The position numbers were made by a program, and so were the translations under genes. From Variovorax sp. CF313 (GTDB taxonomy: Bacteria; Pseudomonadota; Gammaproteobacteria; Burkholderiales; Burkholderiaceae_C), in NCBI RefSeq assembly GCF_000282635.1, contig NZ_AKIW01000005.1:42617-106616 (forward strand): 64,000 nt of DNA. Reading direction: 5' to 3'. This document shows positions 9,569 through 18,925 of this stretch, one piece after another. Under the pieces are notes generated by a model that was not told the DNA's origin, did not search any database, and saw only the letters and a program-made list of their open reading frames with translations. The number at the start of each line of letters is the position of its first letter. Within the stretch, counting starts at the first letter, position 1.

Positions 9569-9809
9569 GGCGCGTAGGATATTGATGACGCGCGGTTATG
9601 TCAATTTAAACAGAATTAGCGAATCCGTTTGTAAGCCATTGATTTACATGGGAAATTTTAATCCGGGCCAAGAAAAAATGTAACGGCGAACGTTTATGGC
9701 CCATAAGCGGTTGACCTCGAAAGGTCCTTCGGACCGCGGGCTGATCAACGCTTTTGCTGGATTCAGTCGCTATTTCCATTCAAGATCGCGTCAACTTCAC
9801 GGAAAAGCC
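9569..9809. promoter_or_regulatory. AT-rich divergent intergenic region
   Basis: About 240 bases between the NlpC/P60 gene and the sugar dehydrogenase gene. It is markedly AT-rich compared with the window (for example 9595-9665), as expected for divergent promoters. I cannot assign a convincing -35/-10 pair. An in-frame upstream extension of the downstream ORF (from 9696) has no ribosome-binding site and no family resemblance. Confidence 0.4.
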
Positions 9810-10940
9810 ATGAATTTGCCGCGTCTATCACTTTTGGCTTCTCTTCGTCCCTGGACATTTGTCACGGTAATCGGTTTCTGCGCCACCGCCGCGGCGCAGA
9901 TGAGGCCTGAAACGTTGGTTACCGGTCTTGAAAACCCGTGGGGCGTCGCCTTCCTCCCGGGTGGCCGTTTCGTGGTGACGGAGCGGCCCGGCCGCCTCCG
10001 GCTGGTCGGTGCCGACGGGAAGATCTCGGCGCCCATCGCGGGCTTGCCTCTCATCGCGGCGGGCGGGCAGGGCGGCTTGCTCGATGTGCTGGCCGATTCC
10101 GACTTCGAGAAAAACCGCACGCTGTACTTCTGCTTCTCCGAACCCGATGCCGGCGGTTCGGCCAACAGCACCGCGCTGGCCCGCGCCAATCTGTCGGCCG
10201 ACGGCACCAAGCTCGAGGGGCTGAAGATCATCTTCAGCCAGCAGCCCAAGGTCGCGAGCCGCAACCACTTCGGCTGCCGCATCGTAGAGGCGCGCGATGG
10301 CGCGCTGTTCCTCACGCTGGGCGACCGCTTCAGCCGCAAGGAAGACGCGCAGAAGCTCGACAACCACCTGGGCAAGATCGTGCGCATCGGCAAGGACGGC
10401 ACGGTGCCCAAGGACAACCCCTTCGTCGGCAAGGCGGGCGTGCTGCCCGAGATCTGGAGCTACGGCCATCGCAACGGACAGGGCGCCACGCTTGCGCCCG
10501 ACGGCCGCCTCTGGATGACCGAGCACGGGCCGCAGGGCGGCGACGAAATCAACATCTCGCAGGCCGGCCGCAACTACGGCTGGCCCGTCATCACCTACGG
10601 CGAGAACTACGGCGGCGGAAAGATCGGCGACGGCATCACGGCCAAGGAGGGTATGGAGCAGCCGCTGCACTACTGGGTGCCGTCGATCGCGCCGTCCGGC
10701 ATGGCGTTCCTGACCAGCGACCGCTACGGCGCGGGCTGGAAGGGCAACCTGTTCGTGGGCTCGCTCAAGTTCGGCTATCTCGACCGCATCGAGCTGAAAG
10801 GCGCAAAGGTGGTCGCCGAGCACAAGCTGCTGGCCGAGGGCCGCGCCCGCATACGCGACGTGAAGCAGGGGCCGGATGGATTGCTCTACGTGCTCACCGA
10901 CGAAGCCGACGGCAAGCTGCTGCGCCTGCGGCCGAACTGA
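9810..10940 (+). CDS. PQQ-dependent aldose sugar dehydrogenase (soluble, secreted)
   Basis: 376 residues from the chosen ATG, which begins a signal peptide (MNLPRLSLLASLRPW...ATAAAQ). An in-frame ORF extends upstream to 9696, but the extra 38 residues are basic and unlike the family. It belongs to the soluble glucose/sorbosone dehydrogenase family (E. coli YliI/Asd type), a six-bladed beta-propeller. Visible motifs are GLENPWGVAFLPGG at the start, SRNHFGCR, YGHRNGQGA, TEHGPQGGDEIN and NYGWP, which carry the PQQ- and Ca-binding residues. It would oxidise aldoses in the periplasm and pass electrons to a quinone or cytochrome acceptor. It appears monocistronic, with a convergent neighbour downstream. 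Confidence 0.88.
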   Translation: MNLPRLSLLASLRPWTFVTVIGFCATAAAQMRPETLVTGLENPWGVAFLPGGRFVVTERPGRLRLVGADGKISAPIAGLPLIAAGGQGGLLDVLADSDFEKNRTLYFCFSEPDAGGSANSTALARANLSADGTKLEGLKIIFSQQPKVASRNHFGCRIVEARDGALFLTLGDRFSRKEDAQKLDNHLGKIVRIGKDGTVPKDNPFVGKAGVLPEIWSYGHRNGQGATLAPDGRLWMTEHGPQGGDEINISQAGRNYGWPVITYGENYGGGKIGDGITAKEGMEQPLHYWVPSIAPSGMAFLTSDRYGAGWKGNLFVGSLKFGYLDRIELKGAKVVAEHKLLAEGRARIRDVKQGPDGLLYVLTDEADGKLLRLRPN

Positions 10941-10955
10941 GTTCGGCGCGAATTT

Positions 10956-11753
10956 TCAGCCAGGGCAGCCCGGCAGCGGCAAGGTCGGCAGCATCCGGCG
11001 CCAGAGGCGGTTCCACTCAGGCCAGTCGTGGCCGCCTTCTGTCGTGAAAACGCGCTCGGGCGGCAGTACGTTCGCCAGTAGCCGGTTGCTGAAGGCAAAG
11101 CGGTCGTCCACGCCGTAGCCCAGATAGAGCGGCGGCCGCGCGCCTGCCGTGTTCGTGAAGCCCGCGTAACCGCGCAGCCATTGCCAGAGCTGCGTCTCGT
11201 TGGGCGTTCGCGGAGGGCTCGCGGCCGGGTCGACCAGCGGCCCGTTCCACCTGGCGAGGCCGCCCGCGTTGGCGATGTCCGTGCCGAGCGCGCGCTCGCC
11301 GAGATAGGGCGCGAGCGTCACCACCCCGGCGAGTTCGCCGGGGTGTGTCTGCGCATAGAGCATTCCGCCGAAACCGCCGAGGGAAATGCCGACGAACCAG
11401 ATGTGGCGGTAGCCCTGGCTGCGCGCCGGCGCGACCACGTCGGCGCTCAGGCGATCGAGGATGGTCTTGTCGTTGTAGTAGCCCAGATGTGCGTCGACCA
11501 GCATCACGTCTGCCGCGACGCGATTCTCCTGAACGGCATGGACGAAGCCCTCGCGCGCGAACTCGTCGGGCGCCGAGTAGGCGCCGGGAAGCATGACCAG
11601 CAGCGTGTCGACCTCGCCGCGTGCGCAGCTGCTCTTTTCGAGCGAAGTCGCCATCGGCACCACGGCCTTGCGCACGCCGCCGCAGGCCACGGCGAGCAGC
11701 GCGGCGCCGAGGCCCAGCGCCGCGAGGCACGCCCGTTTGGAGAACAGCTTCAT
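10956..11753 (-). CDS. Alpha/beta-hydrolase lipoprotein, function unknown
   Basis: 265 residues from the ATG that starts a lipoprotein-like signal (MKLFSKRACLAALGLGAALLAVAC, Cys24; the lipobox is not ideal). The longer frame to 11810 adds an unlikely arginine-rich stretch. The fold is alpha/beta hydrolase: nucleophile elbow GISLGG, acid probably in GYGVDDRF, and histidine in TEGGHDWPEW near the C-terminus. Substrate is not evident; esterases of this shape are common in Variovorax-like genomes. The gene is convergent with the sugar dehydrogenase and its start is about 130 bases from the divergent isochorismatase gene. Confidence 0.75.
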   Translation of the reverse strand: MKLFSKRACLAALGLGAALLAVACGGVRKAVVPMATSLEKSSCARGEVDTLLVMLPGAYSAPDEFAREGFVHAVQENRVAADVMLVDAHLGYYNDKTILDRLSADVVAPARSQGYRHIWFVGISLGGFGGMLYAQTHPGELAGVVTLAPYLGERALGTDIANAGGLARWNGPLVDPAASPPRTPNETQLWQWLRGYAGFTNTAGARPPLYLGYGVDDRFAFSNRLLANVLPPERVFTTEGGHDWPEWNRLWRRMLPTLPLPGCPG

Positions 11754-11885
11754 GCGTCGCAGTTTAGGCGTGCCTCGATGCGGGCAGACGGCCCGTGCCG
11801 GCGGGCGCACGTCGAGAGAGCCCGATGCGGTCCTTTCGGTGGTACGGTTCAGCCCAACTCAACCGATACCTGAAAGACACCGCTC

Positions 11886-12488
11886 ATGCTGCTCGACGCC
11901 TCGCTCTCCCAACTCGTTCTGGTCGACTACCAGGCGCGGCTGATGCCGGCGATCTTCGAGGGCGAGGCCGTCGCGCAGAACGCAGTGCGCCTCGGCAAGA
12001 TGGCGCACCTGTTCCAGGTGCCGGTGTTCGGCACCGAGCACAACCCCTCCAGCCTTGGCGAAAACCTGCCCGACGTCCGCGCGCTGTGCCAGCGCACCCT
12101 GTCGAAGATGCATTTCAGCGGCGTGGAGGAAGGCCTCGGCGAATGGCTGCGCGTGCCGGCCAAGGCGCCGCAGGGCAATGCGCGCAGCCTGCCAAAGCAT
12201 CTGCAAAAGCCCGCCGCCGCGGCCGAGGAGCGCAACAGCATCGTGATCGCCGGCTGCGAAGCCCATGTCTGCCTGCTGCAGACCGCGCTCGACCTGCTGG
12301 AAGACGAGTTCGAAGTCTGGGTCGTGACCGATGCCTGCAGTTCGCGCACCGAGCGCAACCGCGACGCGGCCTTCGACCGGCTGGCGGGTGCCGGTGCCGA
12401 ACTCGTGACGACCGAGATGGTCGGTTTCGAGTGGCTGCGCACGGCGGAACACCCCGCGTTTCCTGAATTGCTTTCGCTCGTCCGGTAA
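11886..12488 (+). CDS. Isochorismatase-family cysteine hydrolase (YcaC-like)
   Basis: 200 residues. The catalytic triad of the family is visible: D14 in VLVDYQ, K74 in LSKMHF and C129 in GCEAHVCLLQT, with the usual non-proline cis-peptide region before it. It is a single-domain cytoplasmic hydrolase. The family includes nicotinamidases, YcaC and N-carbamoyl hydrolases, so the substrate cannot be named; overall spacing is closest to the YcaC/hydrolase group. It starts shortly after the divergent lipoprotein gene and is followed by a hairpin at 12515. Confidence 0.82.
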   Translation: MLLDASLSQLVLVDYQARLMPAIFEGEAVAQNAVRLGKMAHLFQVPVFGTEHNPSSLGENLPDVRALCQRTLSKMHFSGVEEGLGEWLRVPAKAPQGNARSLPKHLQKPAAAAEERNSIVIAGCEAHVCLLQTALDLLEDEFEVWVVTDACSSRTERNRDAAFDRLAGAGAELVTTEMVGFEWLRTAEHPAFPELLSLVR

Positions 12489-12514
12489 CCGCATCTGCGG
12501 CGGGAGGCAGGGCT

Positions 12515-12534
12515 CGGCCGGATTGTTCCGGCCG
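12515..12534. terminator. Perfect 8-bp hairpin after the isochorismatase-like gene
   Basis: CGGCCGGA and TCCGGCCG flank a TTGT loop, 26 bases after the stop codon. There is no T-run after it, so it may be a weak terminator or mRNA-stabilising hairpin. The AT-rich stretch that follows (12558-12575) probably belongs to the prpE promoter, though no clean box pair is visible. Confidence 0.4.
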
Positions 12535-12623
12535 TCAGCTTGCTGCAAGATCGGTCTCCATAATTATGAATTCAGTTTTGGTGGTGCCGCCAGACCCGAA
12601 TGAATGACAGGAGACATACCCAG

Positions 12624-14537
12624 ATGAGCCGCTACGAAGAGTTCTATCGCCAATCCGTCGATGCGCCCGAGGCCTTCTGGGCCGAGCAGGCGAAGCTGAT
12701 CGACTGGCAAAACCCCGCGCAACAGATCCTGGATGCCAGCCAGCCGCCTTTTGCGCGCTGGTTCGCCGGCGGCACGACCAACCTGTGCCACAACGCGGTC
12801 GACCGGCATCTGGCCGCGCGGGGCGATCAGCCCGCGCTGGTCTTCGTCTCCACCGAAACCGGCGTCGAGAAGAGCTGCAGCTTCAACGAGTTGCATGCCG
12901 AGGTGCAGCGCACCGCCGCCAGCCTGATCGAACTCGGCGTGGGCAAGGGCGATCGCGTGCTCATCTACATGCCGATGATTCCCGAGGCCGCCTTCGCGAT
13001 GCTGGCCTGCGCGCGCATCGGCGCCATCCATTGCGTGGTGTTCGGCGGATTCGCCAGCGGCTCGCTGGCTACGCGCATCGAGGACGCCGAGCCCAAGGTG
13101 ATCGTGAGCGCCGATGCGGGCTCGCGTGGCGGCAAGGTCATTGCGTACAAGCCCTTGCTCGACGAGGCGATCCGCCTGTCGAAACACAAGCCCTCGGCGG
13201 TGCTGCTCACGGACCGCGGCCTCGCATCCATGGACCTGACTGCGGGCCGTGACCACCTGGCCGCCGAACTCAGGCGCAAGCACTTCGACGCCAAGGTGCC
13301 CTGCACATGGCTCGCCTCCACCGACATCAGCTACACCATCTACACCAGCGGCACGACCGGCAAGCCCAAGGGCGTGCAGCGCGACGTGGGCGGCTACGCG
13401 GTCGCGCTGGCCGCCAGCATGAAGCACATCTTCGACGGCCGACCCGGCGAAACCTACTTCTCGACCAGCGACATCGGCTGGGTGGTGGGCCACAGCTACA
13501 TCGTCTACGGCCCGCTCATCGCGGGCATGGCGACGATCATGTACGAGGGCCTGCCCACGCAAGGCATCGACCGGCAGCCCGACGGCGGCATCTGGTGGCG
13601 ACTCGTCGAAAAGTACAAGGTGACGGTGATGTTCAGCGCCCCCACCGCGGTGCGCGTGCTCAAGAAGCAGGACCCGGCGCTGTTGAAGAAGTACGACCTG
13701 TCGAGCCTGCGCGCGCTGTTTTTGGCGGGCGAGCCGCTCGACGAGCCCACCGCACGCTGGATCAGCGAAGGCCTGGGCGTGCCGATCATCGACAACTACT
13801 GGCAGACCGAATCGGGCTGGCCGATGATCACCATCGCCAACGGCGTGGAGGCCAAGCCCAGCAAGTTCGGCAGCCCGGGCGTGCCGATGTACGGCTACCG
13901 CATCAAGATCCTGCATGAATCGACCGGCGAAGAACTGACCGCCCCGAACGAGAAGGGCGTGGTGGTGGTCGAAGGCCCGACGCCGCCCGGCTTCATGCAG
14001 ACCGTGTGGAAGGACGATGCGCGCTTCGTCAACACCTACTGGAAGAGCGTGCCCGGCAAGATGGTCTACTCGACCTTCGACTGGGGCATTCGCGACGAAG
14101 ACGGCTATTTCTACATCCTCGGTCGCACCGACGACGTGATCAACGTGGCAGGCCACCGCCTCGGCACGCGCGAGATCGAGGAGAGCATCTCGGGCCACGC
14201 CAACGTGGCCGAGGTCGCTGTGGTGGGCGTGGCCGACGCGCTCAAGGGCCAGGTCGCGATGGCCTTCGTCGTTCCCAAGGACGGCAAGGCCGTGGGCGAC
14301 GCCGATGCGGCACTCAAGCTCGAAGGCGAGATCATGAAGATGGTGGCAGACCAGCTCGGGGCGCTGGCGCGGCCAGCGCGCGTGCGTTTCGTGAGCGGCC
14401 TGCCCAAGACGCGCAGCGGCAAGCTGCTGCGCCGTGCCATCCAGGCCGTGTGCGAGCAGCGCGACCCGGGCGACCTGACCACCATCGACGACCCCGCCAC
14501 GCTGCAGCAAATCAAACAGTTACTCTCTTCCGCCTGA
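12624..14537 (+). CDS. prpE: Propionate-CoA ligase (propionyl-CoA synthetase)
   Basis: 637 residues from the ATG at MSRYEEFY, chosen because AGGAGA lies about 10 bases upstream; an ATG eight codons earlier is less well placed. Adenylate-forming acyl-CoA synthetase: P-loop YTSGTTGKPKG starts at residue 240, followed by VQRDVGGYAVAL, which is characteristic of PrpE rather than acetyl-CoA synthetase. The GGTTNLCHNAVDRHL segment near the N-terminus is also PrpE-like. The C-terminal catalytic lysine is K600 in RSGKLLRR, the residue controlled by acetylation in Acs/PrpE enzymes. It makes propionyl-CoA from propionate, ATP and CoA. No other prp genes are beside it. Confidence 0.92.
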   Translation: MSRYEEFYRQSVDAPEAFWAEQAKLIDWQNPAQQILDASQPPFARWFAGGTTNLCHNAVDRHLAARGDQPALVFVSTETGVEKSCSFNELHAEVQRTAASLIELGVGKGDRVLIYMPMIPEAAFAMLACARIGAIHCVVFGGFASGSLATRIEDAEPKVIVSADAGSRGGKVIAYKPLLDEAIRLSKHKPSAVLLTDRGLASMDLTAGRDHLAAELRRKHFDAKVPCTWLASTDISYTIYTSGTTGKPKGVQRDVGGYAVALAASMKHIFDGRPGETYFSTSDIGWVVGHSYIVYGPLIAGMATIMYEGLPTQGIDRQPDGGIWWRLVEKYKVTVMFSAPTAVRVLKKQDPALLKKYDLSSLRALFLAGEPLDEPTARWISEGLGVPIIDNYWQTESGWPMITIANGVEAKPSKFGSPGVPMYGYRIKILHESTGEELTAPNEKGVVVVEGPTPPGFMQTVWKDDARFVNTYWKSVPGKMVYSTFDWGIRDEDGYFYILGRTDDVINVAGHRLGTREIEESISGHANVAEVAVVGVADALKGQVAMAFVVPKDGKAVGDADAALKLEGEIMKMVADQLGALARPARVRFVSGLPKTRSGKLLRRAIQAVCEQRDPGDLTTIDDPATLQQIKQLLSSA

Positions 14538-14715
14538 ATGAGCAGTGGAGGGGTTGCGAAGCTCCTTTGGGCCGTCATATGGTTGACGTGGCACAATGCC
14601 AAGGTACTCAGGCCCTTCCCCAGCCACAGTCGCATCCGCCAATCGGTTCAGCCGTGTCGCGGAAGGTTTCTTAACCAGCTAGTGCTTCCTTCAGGGAAGC
14701 GAAGGTCAGCGGATC
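14538..14715. promoter_or_regulatory. Upstream region of odhA with a 6-bp hairpin close to the start
   Basis: 178 bases. TTGACG at 14583-14588 is a possible -35 box, but a matching -10 is not clear. GCTTCC (14684-14689) pairs with GGAAGC (14695-14700), ending 15 bases before the odhA ATG and directly before the weak GAAGG ribosome-binding site. Confidence 0.35.
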
Positions 14716-17592
14716 ATGAGCGATTCTTCTACGCCCACGGCGTACACAGCCTATCAAGGCAACACCTACCTCTTCGGTGGCAATGCGCCCTATGTCGAAG
14801 AGATGTACGAGAACTACCTCGCCAACCCCGGCAGCGTGCCCGACAACTGGCGTTCGTATTTCGACGCGTTGCAGAACGTTCCCGCCGCCGATGGCACCAA
14901 CACCCGCGACGTTCCGCACCTGCCGGTCATCAATGCTTTCGCCGAACGTGCGAAGCAGGGCACGACCAAGGTCGTGCAGGCCAGCGGCGCTGATTCCGAG
15001 CTCGGCCGCAAGCGCACCTCGGTCCAGCAACTGATCGCCGCCTACCGCAACGTCGGCGCCCGCTGGGCCGACCTCGACCCGCTCAAGCGCGCCGAGCGTC
15101 CCTCGATCCCGGAACTCGAACCCTCGTTCTACGGCTTCACCGACGCAGACCTCGAGACGGTGTTCAACACCAGCAACACCTTCTTCGGCAAGGAGACCAT
15201 GTCGCTGCGCGACCTGCTCAACGCCTTGCGCGAAACGTACTGCGGCACGATGGGCGCCGAGTACATGTACACCACCGACCAGAACCACAAGCGCTGGTGG
15301 CAGCAGCGGCTCGAGAGCGCCCGCACCAACCCCAAGCTGAGCGCCGAGCAGAAGAAGCACGTGCTGAACCGCCTCACGGCCGCCGAAGGCCTCGAGCGCT
15401 TCCTGCATACCAAGTACGTCGGCCAGAAGCGCTTCTCGCTCGAAGGCGGCGAGAGCTTCATCGTCGCGATGGACGAACTGATCAATCAGGCCGGCGCCAA
15501 GGGCGTGCAGGAAATCGTGATCGGCATGGCCCACCGCGGCCGCCTGAACGTGCTGGTCAACTCGCTCGGCAAGATGCCGGCCGACCTGTTCGCCGAGTTC
15601 GACCACACCGCCCCCGAAGACCTGCCCAGCGGCGACGTCAAGTACCACCAGGGCTTCAGCTCGGACGTGACCACCCCCGGCGGCCCGGTGCACCTGAGCC
15701 TCGCGTTCAATCCCTCGCACCTCGAGATCGTGAACCCCGTGGTCGAAGGCTCGGTGCGCGCCCGCATGGACCGCCGCGGCGACCCGCTGGGCAAGCAGGT
15801 GCTGCCCGTGATCGTGCACGGCGACGCCGCCTTCGCAGGCCAGGGCGTCGTGATGGAAACGCTGGCGCTGGCCGAGACCCGTGGCTACTCCACCGGCGGC
15901 ACGGTGCACATCGTCATCAACAACCAGATCGGCTTCACCACCAGCGACCCGCGCGACAGCCGCTCGACGCTGTACTGCTCGGACATCGTCAAGATGATCG
16001 AGGCGCCGGTGCTGCACGTGAACGGCGACGACCCCGAAGCCGTGGTGCTCGCCACCCAGATCGCGCTGGACTTCCGCATGGAATTCCAGAAGGACGTGGT
16101 CGTGGACATCATCTGCTTCCGCAAGCTGGGCCACAACGAGCAGGACACCCCCTCGCTCACCCAGCCGCTCATGTACAAGAAGATCGCAGTCCACCCCGGC
16201 ACGCGCAAGCTGTACGCCGACAAGCTGGCCGCGCAAGGCCTGGGCGACACGCTCGGCGACGACATGGTCAAGGCGCAGCGCGCCGCCTTCGACGAAGGCA
16301 AGAACACCGTCGACCCCGTGCTGACCAACTTCAAGAGCAAGTACGCCGTCGACTGGAGCCCGTACCTCAACAAGAAGTGGACCGACGCCGGCGACACCGC
16401 CATTCCCTCGAGCGAGTGGAAGCGCCTGGCCGAGAAGATCACCTTCGTGCCCGAGGGCTTCACTGTGCACCCGCTCGTGAAGAAGGTGCTGGATGACCGC
16501 GCCGCCATGGGCCGCGGCGACGTGAACGTCGACTGGGGCATGGGCGAGCACATGGCCTTCGCATCGCTGGTGGCCAGCGGCTACCCGATCCGCCTGTCGG
16601 GCGAAGACTCGGGCCGCGGCACGTTCACGCACCGCCACGCCGTGCTGCACGATCAGAACCGCGAGAAGTTCGACACCGGCACCTATACGCCGCTGCAGAA
16701 CGTGGCCGACAACCAGGCGCCGTTCGTCGTGATCGACTCGATCCTGTCGGAGGAGGCCGTGCTCGCATTCGAATACGGCTACGCCTCGAACGACCCGAAC
16801 ACGCTCGTGATCTGGGAAGCCCAGTTCGGCGACTTCGTGAACGGCGCGCAGGTGGTGATCGACCAGTTCATCGCTTCCGGCGAAGTGAAGTGGGGCCGCG
16901 TCAATGGCCTCACGATGATGCTGCCGCACGGCTACGAAGGCCAGGGCCCCGAGCACAGCTCGGCTCGCCTGGAGCGCTTCATGCAGCTGAGCGCCGACAC
17001 CAACATGCAGGTGGTGCAGCCGACCACGGCCAGCCAGATCTTCCACGTGCTGCGCCGCCAGATGGTGCGCAACCTGCGCAAGCCGCTGATCATCCTGACG
17101 CCCAAGTCGCTGCTGCGCAACAAGGACGCGACCTCGCCGCTGTCCGAGTTCACCAAGGGCAGCTTCCAGACCGTCATTCCCGACAGCAAGGGCCTGAAGG
17201 CCGAGAAGGTCAAGCGCCTGATCGCCTGCTCTGGCAAGGTCTACTACGACCTGGCCAAGAAGCGCGAAGAGCAGGGCACCGAGGACGTGGCGATCATCCG
17301 CGTCGAGCAGCTCTACCCCTTCCCGCACAAGGCTTTCGCTGCCGAGATCAAGAAGTACCCGAACCTCGTCGACGTGGTGTGGTGCCAGGACGAGCCGCAG
17401 AACCAGGGCGCCTGGTTCTTCGTGCAGCACTACATCCACGAAAACATGCAGGACGGCCAGAAGCTCGGCTACTCCGGCCGTGCTGCCTCGGCATCGCCGG
17501 CGGTGGGCTACTCGCACCTGCACCAGGAACAGCAGAAGGCGCTCGTCGATGGCGCGTTCGGCAAGCTCAAGGGCTTCGTGCTGACCAAGTAA
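14716..17592 (+). CDS. odhA: 2-oxoglutarate dehydrogenase E1 component
   Basis: Thiamine-diphosphate-dependent decarboxylase of 2-oxoglutarate in the TCA cycle; first enzyme of the OGDH complex. 958 residues, in the normal range for SucA/OdhA. It starts with the usual short N-terminal E2-binding segment. Conserved stretches include GMAHRGRLNVLVN, HGDAAFAGQGVV (ThDP region), QIGFTTS and PHGYEGQGPEHSSAR in the transketolase-like pyrimidine domain. odhB begins 55 bases downstream and odhL after that, so E1-E2-E3 form one operon. A short hairpin precedes the start. Confidence 0.97.
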   Translation: MSDSSTPTAYTAYQGNTYLFGGNAPYVEEMYENYLANPGSVPDNWRSYFDALQNVPAADGTNTRDVPHLPVINAFAERAKQGTTKVVQASGADSELGRKRTSVQQLIAAYRNVGARWADLDPLKRAERPSIPELEPSFYGFTDADLETVFNTSNTFFGKETMSLRDLLNALRETYCGTMGAEYMYTTDQNHKRWWQQRLESARTNPKLSAEQKKHVLNRLTAAEGLERFLHTKYVGQKRFSLEGGESFIVAMDELINQAGAKGVQEIVIGMAHRGRLNVLVNSLGKMPADLFAEFDHTAPEDLPSGDVKYHQGFSSDVTTPGGPVHLSLAFNPSHLEIVNPVVEGSVRARMDRRGDPLGKQVLPVIVHGDAAFAGQGVVMETLALAETRGYSTGGTVHIVINNQIGFTTSDPRDSRSTLYCSDIVKMIEAPVLHVNGDDPEAVVLATQIALDFRMEFQKDVVVDIICFRKLGHNEQDTPSLTQPLMYKKIAVHPGTRKLYADKLAAQGLGDTLGDDMVKAQRAAFDEGKNTVDPVLTNFKSKYAVDWSPYLNKKWTDAGDTAIPSSEWKRLAEKITFVPEGFTVHPLVKKVLDDRAAMGRGDVNVDWGMGEHMAFASLVASGYPIRLSGEDSGRGTFTHRHAVLHDQNREKFDTGTYTPLQNVADNQAPFVVIDSILSEEAVLAFEYGYASNDPNTLVIWEAQFGDFVNGAQVVIDQFIASGEVKWGRVNGLTMMLPHGYEGQGPEHSSARLERFMQLSADTNMQVVQPTTASQIFHVLRRQMVRNLRKPLIILTPKSLLRNKDATSPLSEFTKGSFQTVIPDSKGLKAEKVKRLIACSGKVYYDLAKKREEQGTEDVAIIRVEQLYPFPHKAFAAEIKKYPNLVDVVWCQDEPQNQGAWFFVQHYIHENMQDGQKLGYSGRAASASPAVGYSHLHQEQQKALVDGAFGKLKGFVLTK

Positions 17593-17647
17593 TCAAAAGC
17601 CTTTTTTCACACGAACACCCTGAAGAAAAAATCGGAGCTCACTCCAA

Positions 17648-18907
17648 ATGTCTATCGTAGAAGTCAAAGTCCCCCAGCTTTCCGAATCCGTGGCCGAAGC
17701 CACCATGCTCACCTGGAAGAAGAAGGCCGGCGAAGCCGTCGCCGTCGATGAAATCCTGATCGAGATCGAGACCGACAAGGTCGTGCTGGAAGTGCCCGCG
17801 CCCTCGGCTGGCGTGCTGGCCGAAATCGTGCAGCCCGATGGCGCCACCGTGGTGGCCGATCAGCTGATCGCCAAGATCGACACCGATGGCAAGGCTTCGG
17901 CCGCCGCACCGGCGGCTGCGCCTGCCGCAGCTCCGGCTGCCGCCGCGCCTGCACCGGCAGCTGCTGCCGCCGCCACCGGCGGTTCGAAGGCCGACGTGGC
18001 CATGCCCGCCGCCGCCAAGCTGCTGGCCGACAACAACCTGAAGACCAGCGACGTGGCCGGCACCGGCAAGGACGGCCGTGTCACTAAGGGCGACGTGCTC
18101 GGCGCGGTCGCTTCGGGCGCCAAGCCCGCGGCCACCATTCCCGCACCGGCCGCCAAGCCCGCACTGCCGCAAGTCGCCGCGCCCACCAGCGCGCCCGACC
18201 TGGGCGAGCGCCCCGAGCAGCGCGTGCCGATGAGCCGCCTGCGCGCCCGTATCGCCGAGCGCCTGCTGCAGTCGCAATCGACCAACGCCATCCTGACGAC
18301 CTTCAATGAAGTGAACATGGCGCCCGTCATGGAGCTGCGCAAGCGCTTCCAGGACAGCTTCACCAAGGAACACGGCGTGAAGCTCGGCTTCATGAGCTTC
18401 TTCGTGAAGGCCGCGGTGCACGCACTGAAGAAGTACCCGGTGATCAACGCCTCGGTCGACGGCAACGACATCCTGTACCACGGCTACTTCGACATCGGTA
18501 TCGCCGTCGGTTCGCCGCGCGGCCTGGTGGTGCCGATCCTGCGCAATGCCGACCAGATGAGCTTTGCCGACATCGAGAAGAAGATCGCCGAGTTCGGCAA
18601 GAAGGCACAAGACGGCAAGCTGGGCATCGAAGACATGACCGGCGGCACGTTCTCCATCTCGAATGGCGGCACCTTCGGCTCGATGCTCTCGACCCCGATC
18701 ATCAACCCGCCCCAGTCGGCCATCCTCGGCGTGCACGCCACCAAGGACCGCGCCGTGGTCGAGAACGGCCAGATCGTCGTTCGCCCGATGAACTACCTCG
18801 CCATGAGCTACGACCACCGCATCATCGACGGCCGTGAAGCCGTGCTGGGCCTGGTCGCCATGAAGGAAGCGCTGGAAGACCCGTCGCGCCTGCTGTTCGA
18901 CATCTGA
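17648..18907 (+). CDS. odhB: Dihydrolipoamide succinyltransferase, E2 of 2-oxoglutarate dehydrogenase
   Basis: 419 residues. One lipoyl domain (1-77, lipoyl lysine K44 in ETDKVVLEV), an Ala/Pro linker to about 115, a peripheral subunit-binding domain near 117-155 ([12 protein letters not shown]), and a catalytic domain from about 190 with the active-site motif [12 protein letters not shown]. The DKVVLEV lipoyl context is typical of succinyltransferases, in contrast with DKASMEI of the acetyltransferase at 4779. It transfers succinyl groups to CoA at the core of the OGDH complex. Confidence 0.97.
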   Translation: MSIVEVKVPQLSESVAEATMLTWKKKAGEAVAVDEILIEIETDKVVLEVPAPSAGVLAEIVQPDGATVVADQLIAKIDTDGKASAAAPAAAPAAAPAAAAPAPAAAAAATGGSKADVAMPAAAKLLADNNLKTSDVAGTGKDGRVTKGDVLGAVASGAKPAATIPAPAAKPALPQVAAPTSAPDLGERPEQRVPMSRLRARIAERLLQSQSTNAILTTFNEVNMAPVMELRKRFQDSFTKEHGVKLGFMSFFVKAAVHALKKYPVINASVDGNDILYHGYFDIGIAVGSPRGLVVPILRNADQMSFADIEKKIAEFGKKAQDGKLGIEDMTGGTFSISNGGTFGSMLSTPIINPPQSAILGVHATKDRAVVENGQIVVRPMNYLAMSYDHRIIDGREAVLGLVAMKEALEDPSRLLFDI

Positions 18908-18925
18908 TCCGGGAGAAAGAACCAG

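Noticed and set aside
14671..17523. 950-residue minus-strand open frame opposite odhA
   Set aside because: Pure antisense shadow with biased composition; no start signal and no family resemblance.
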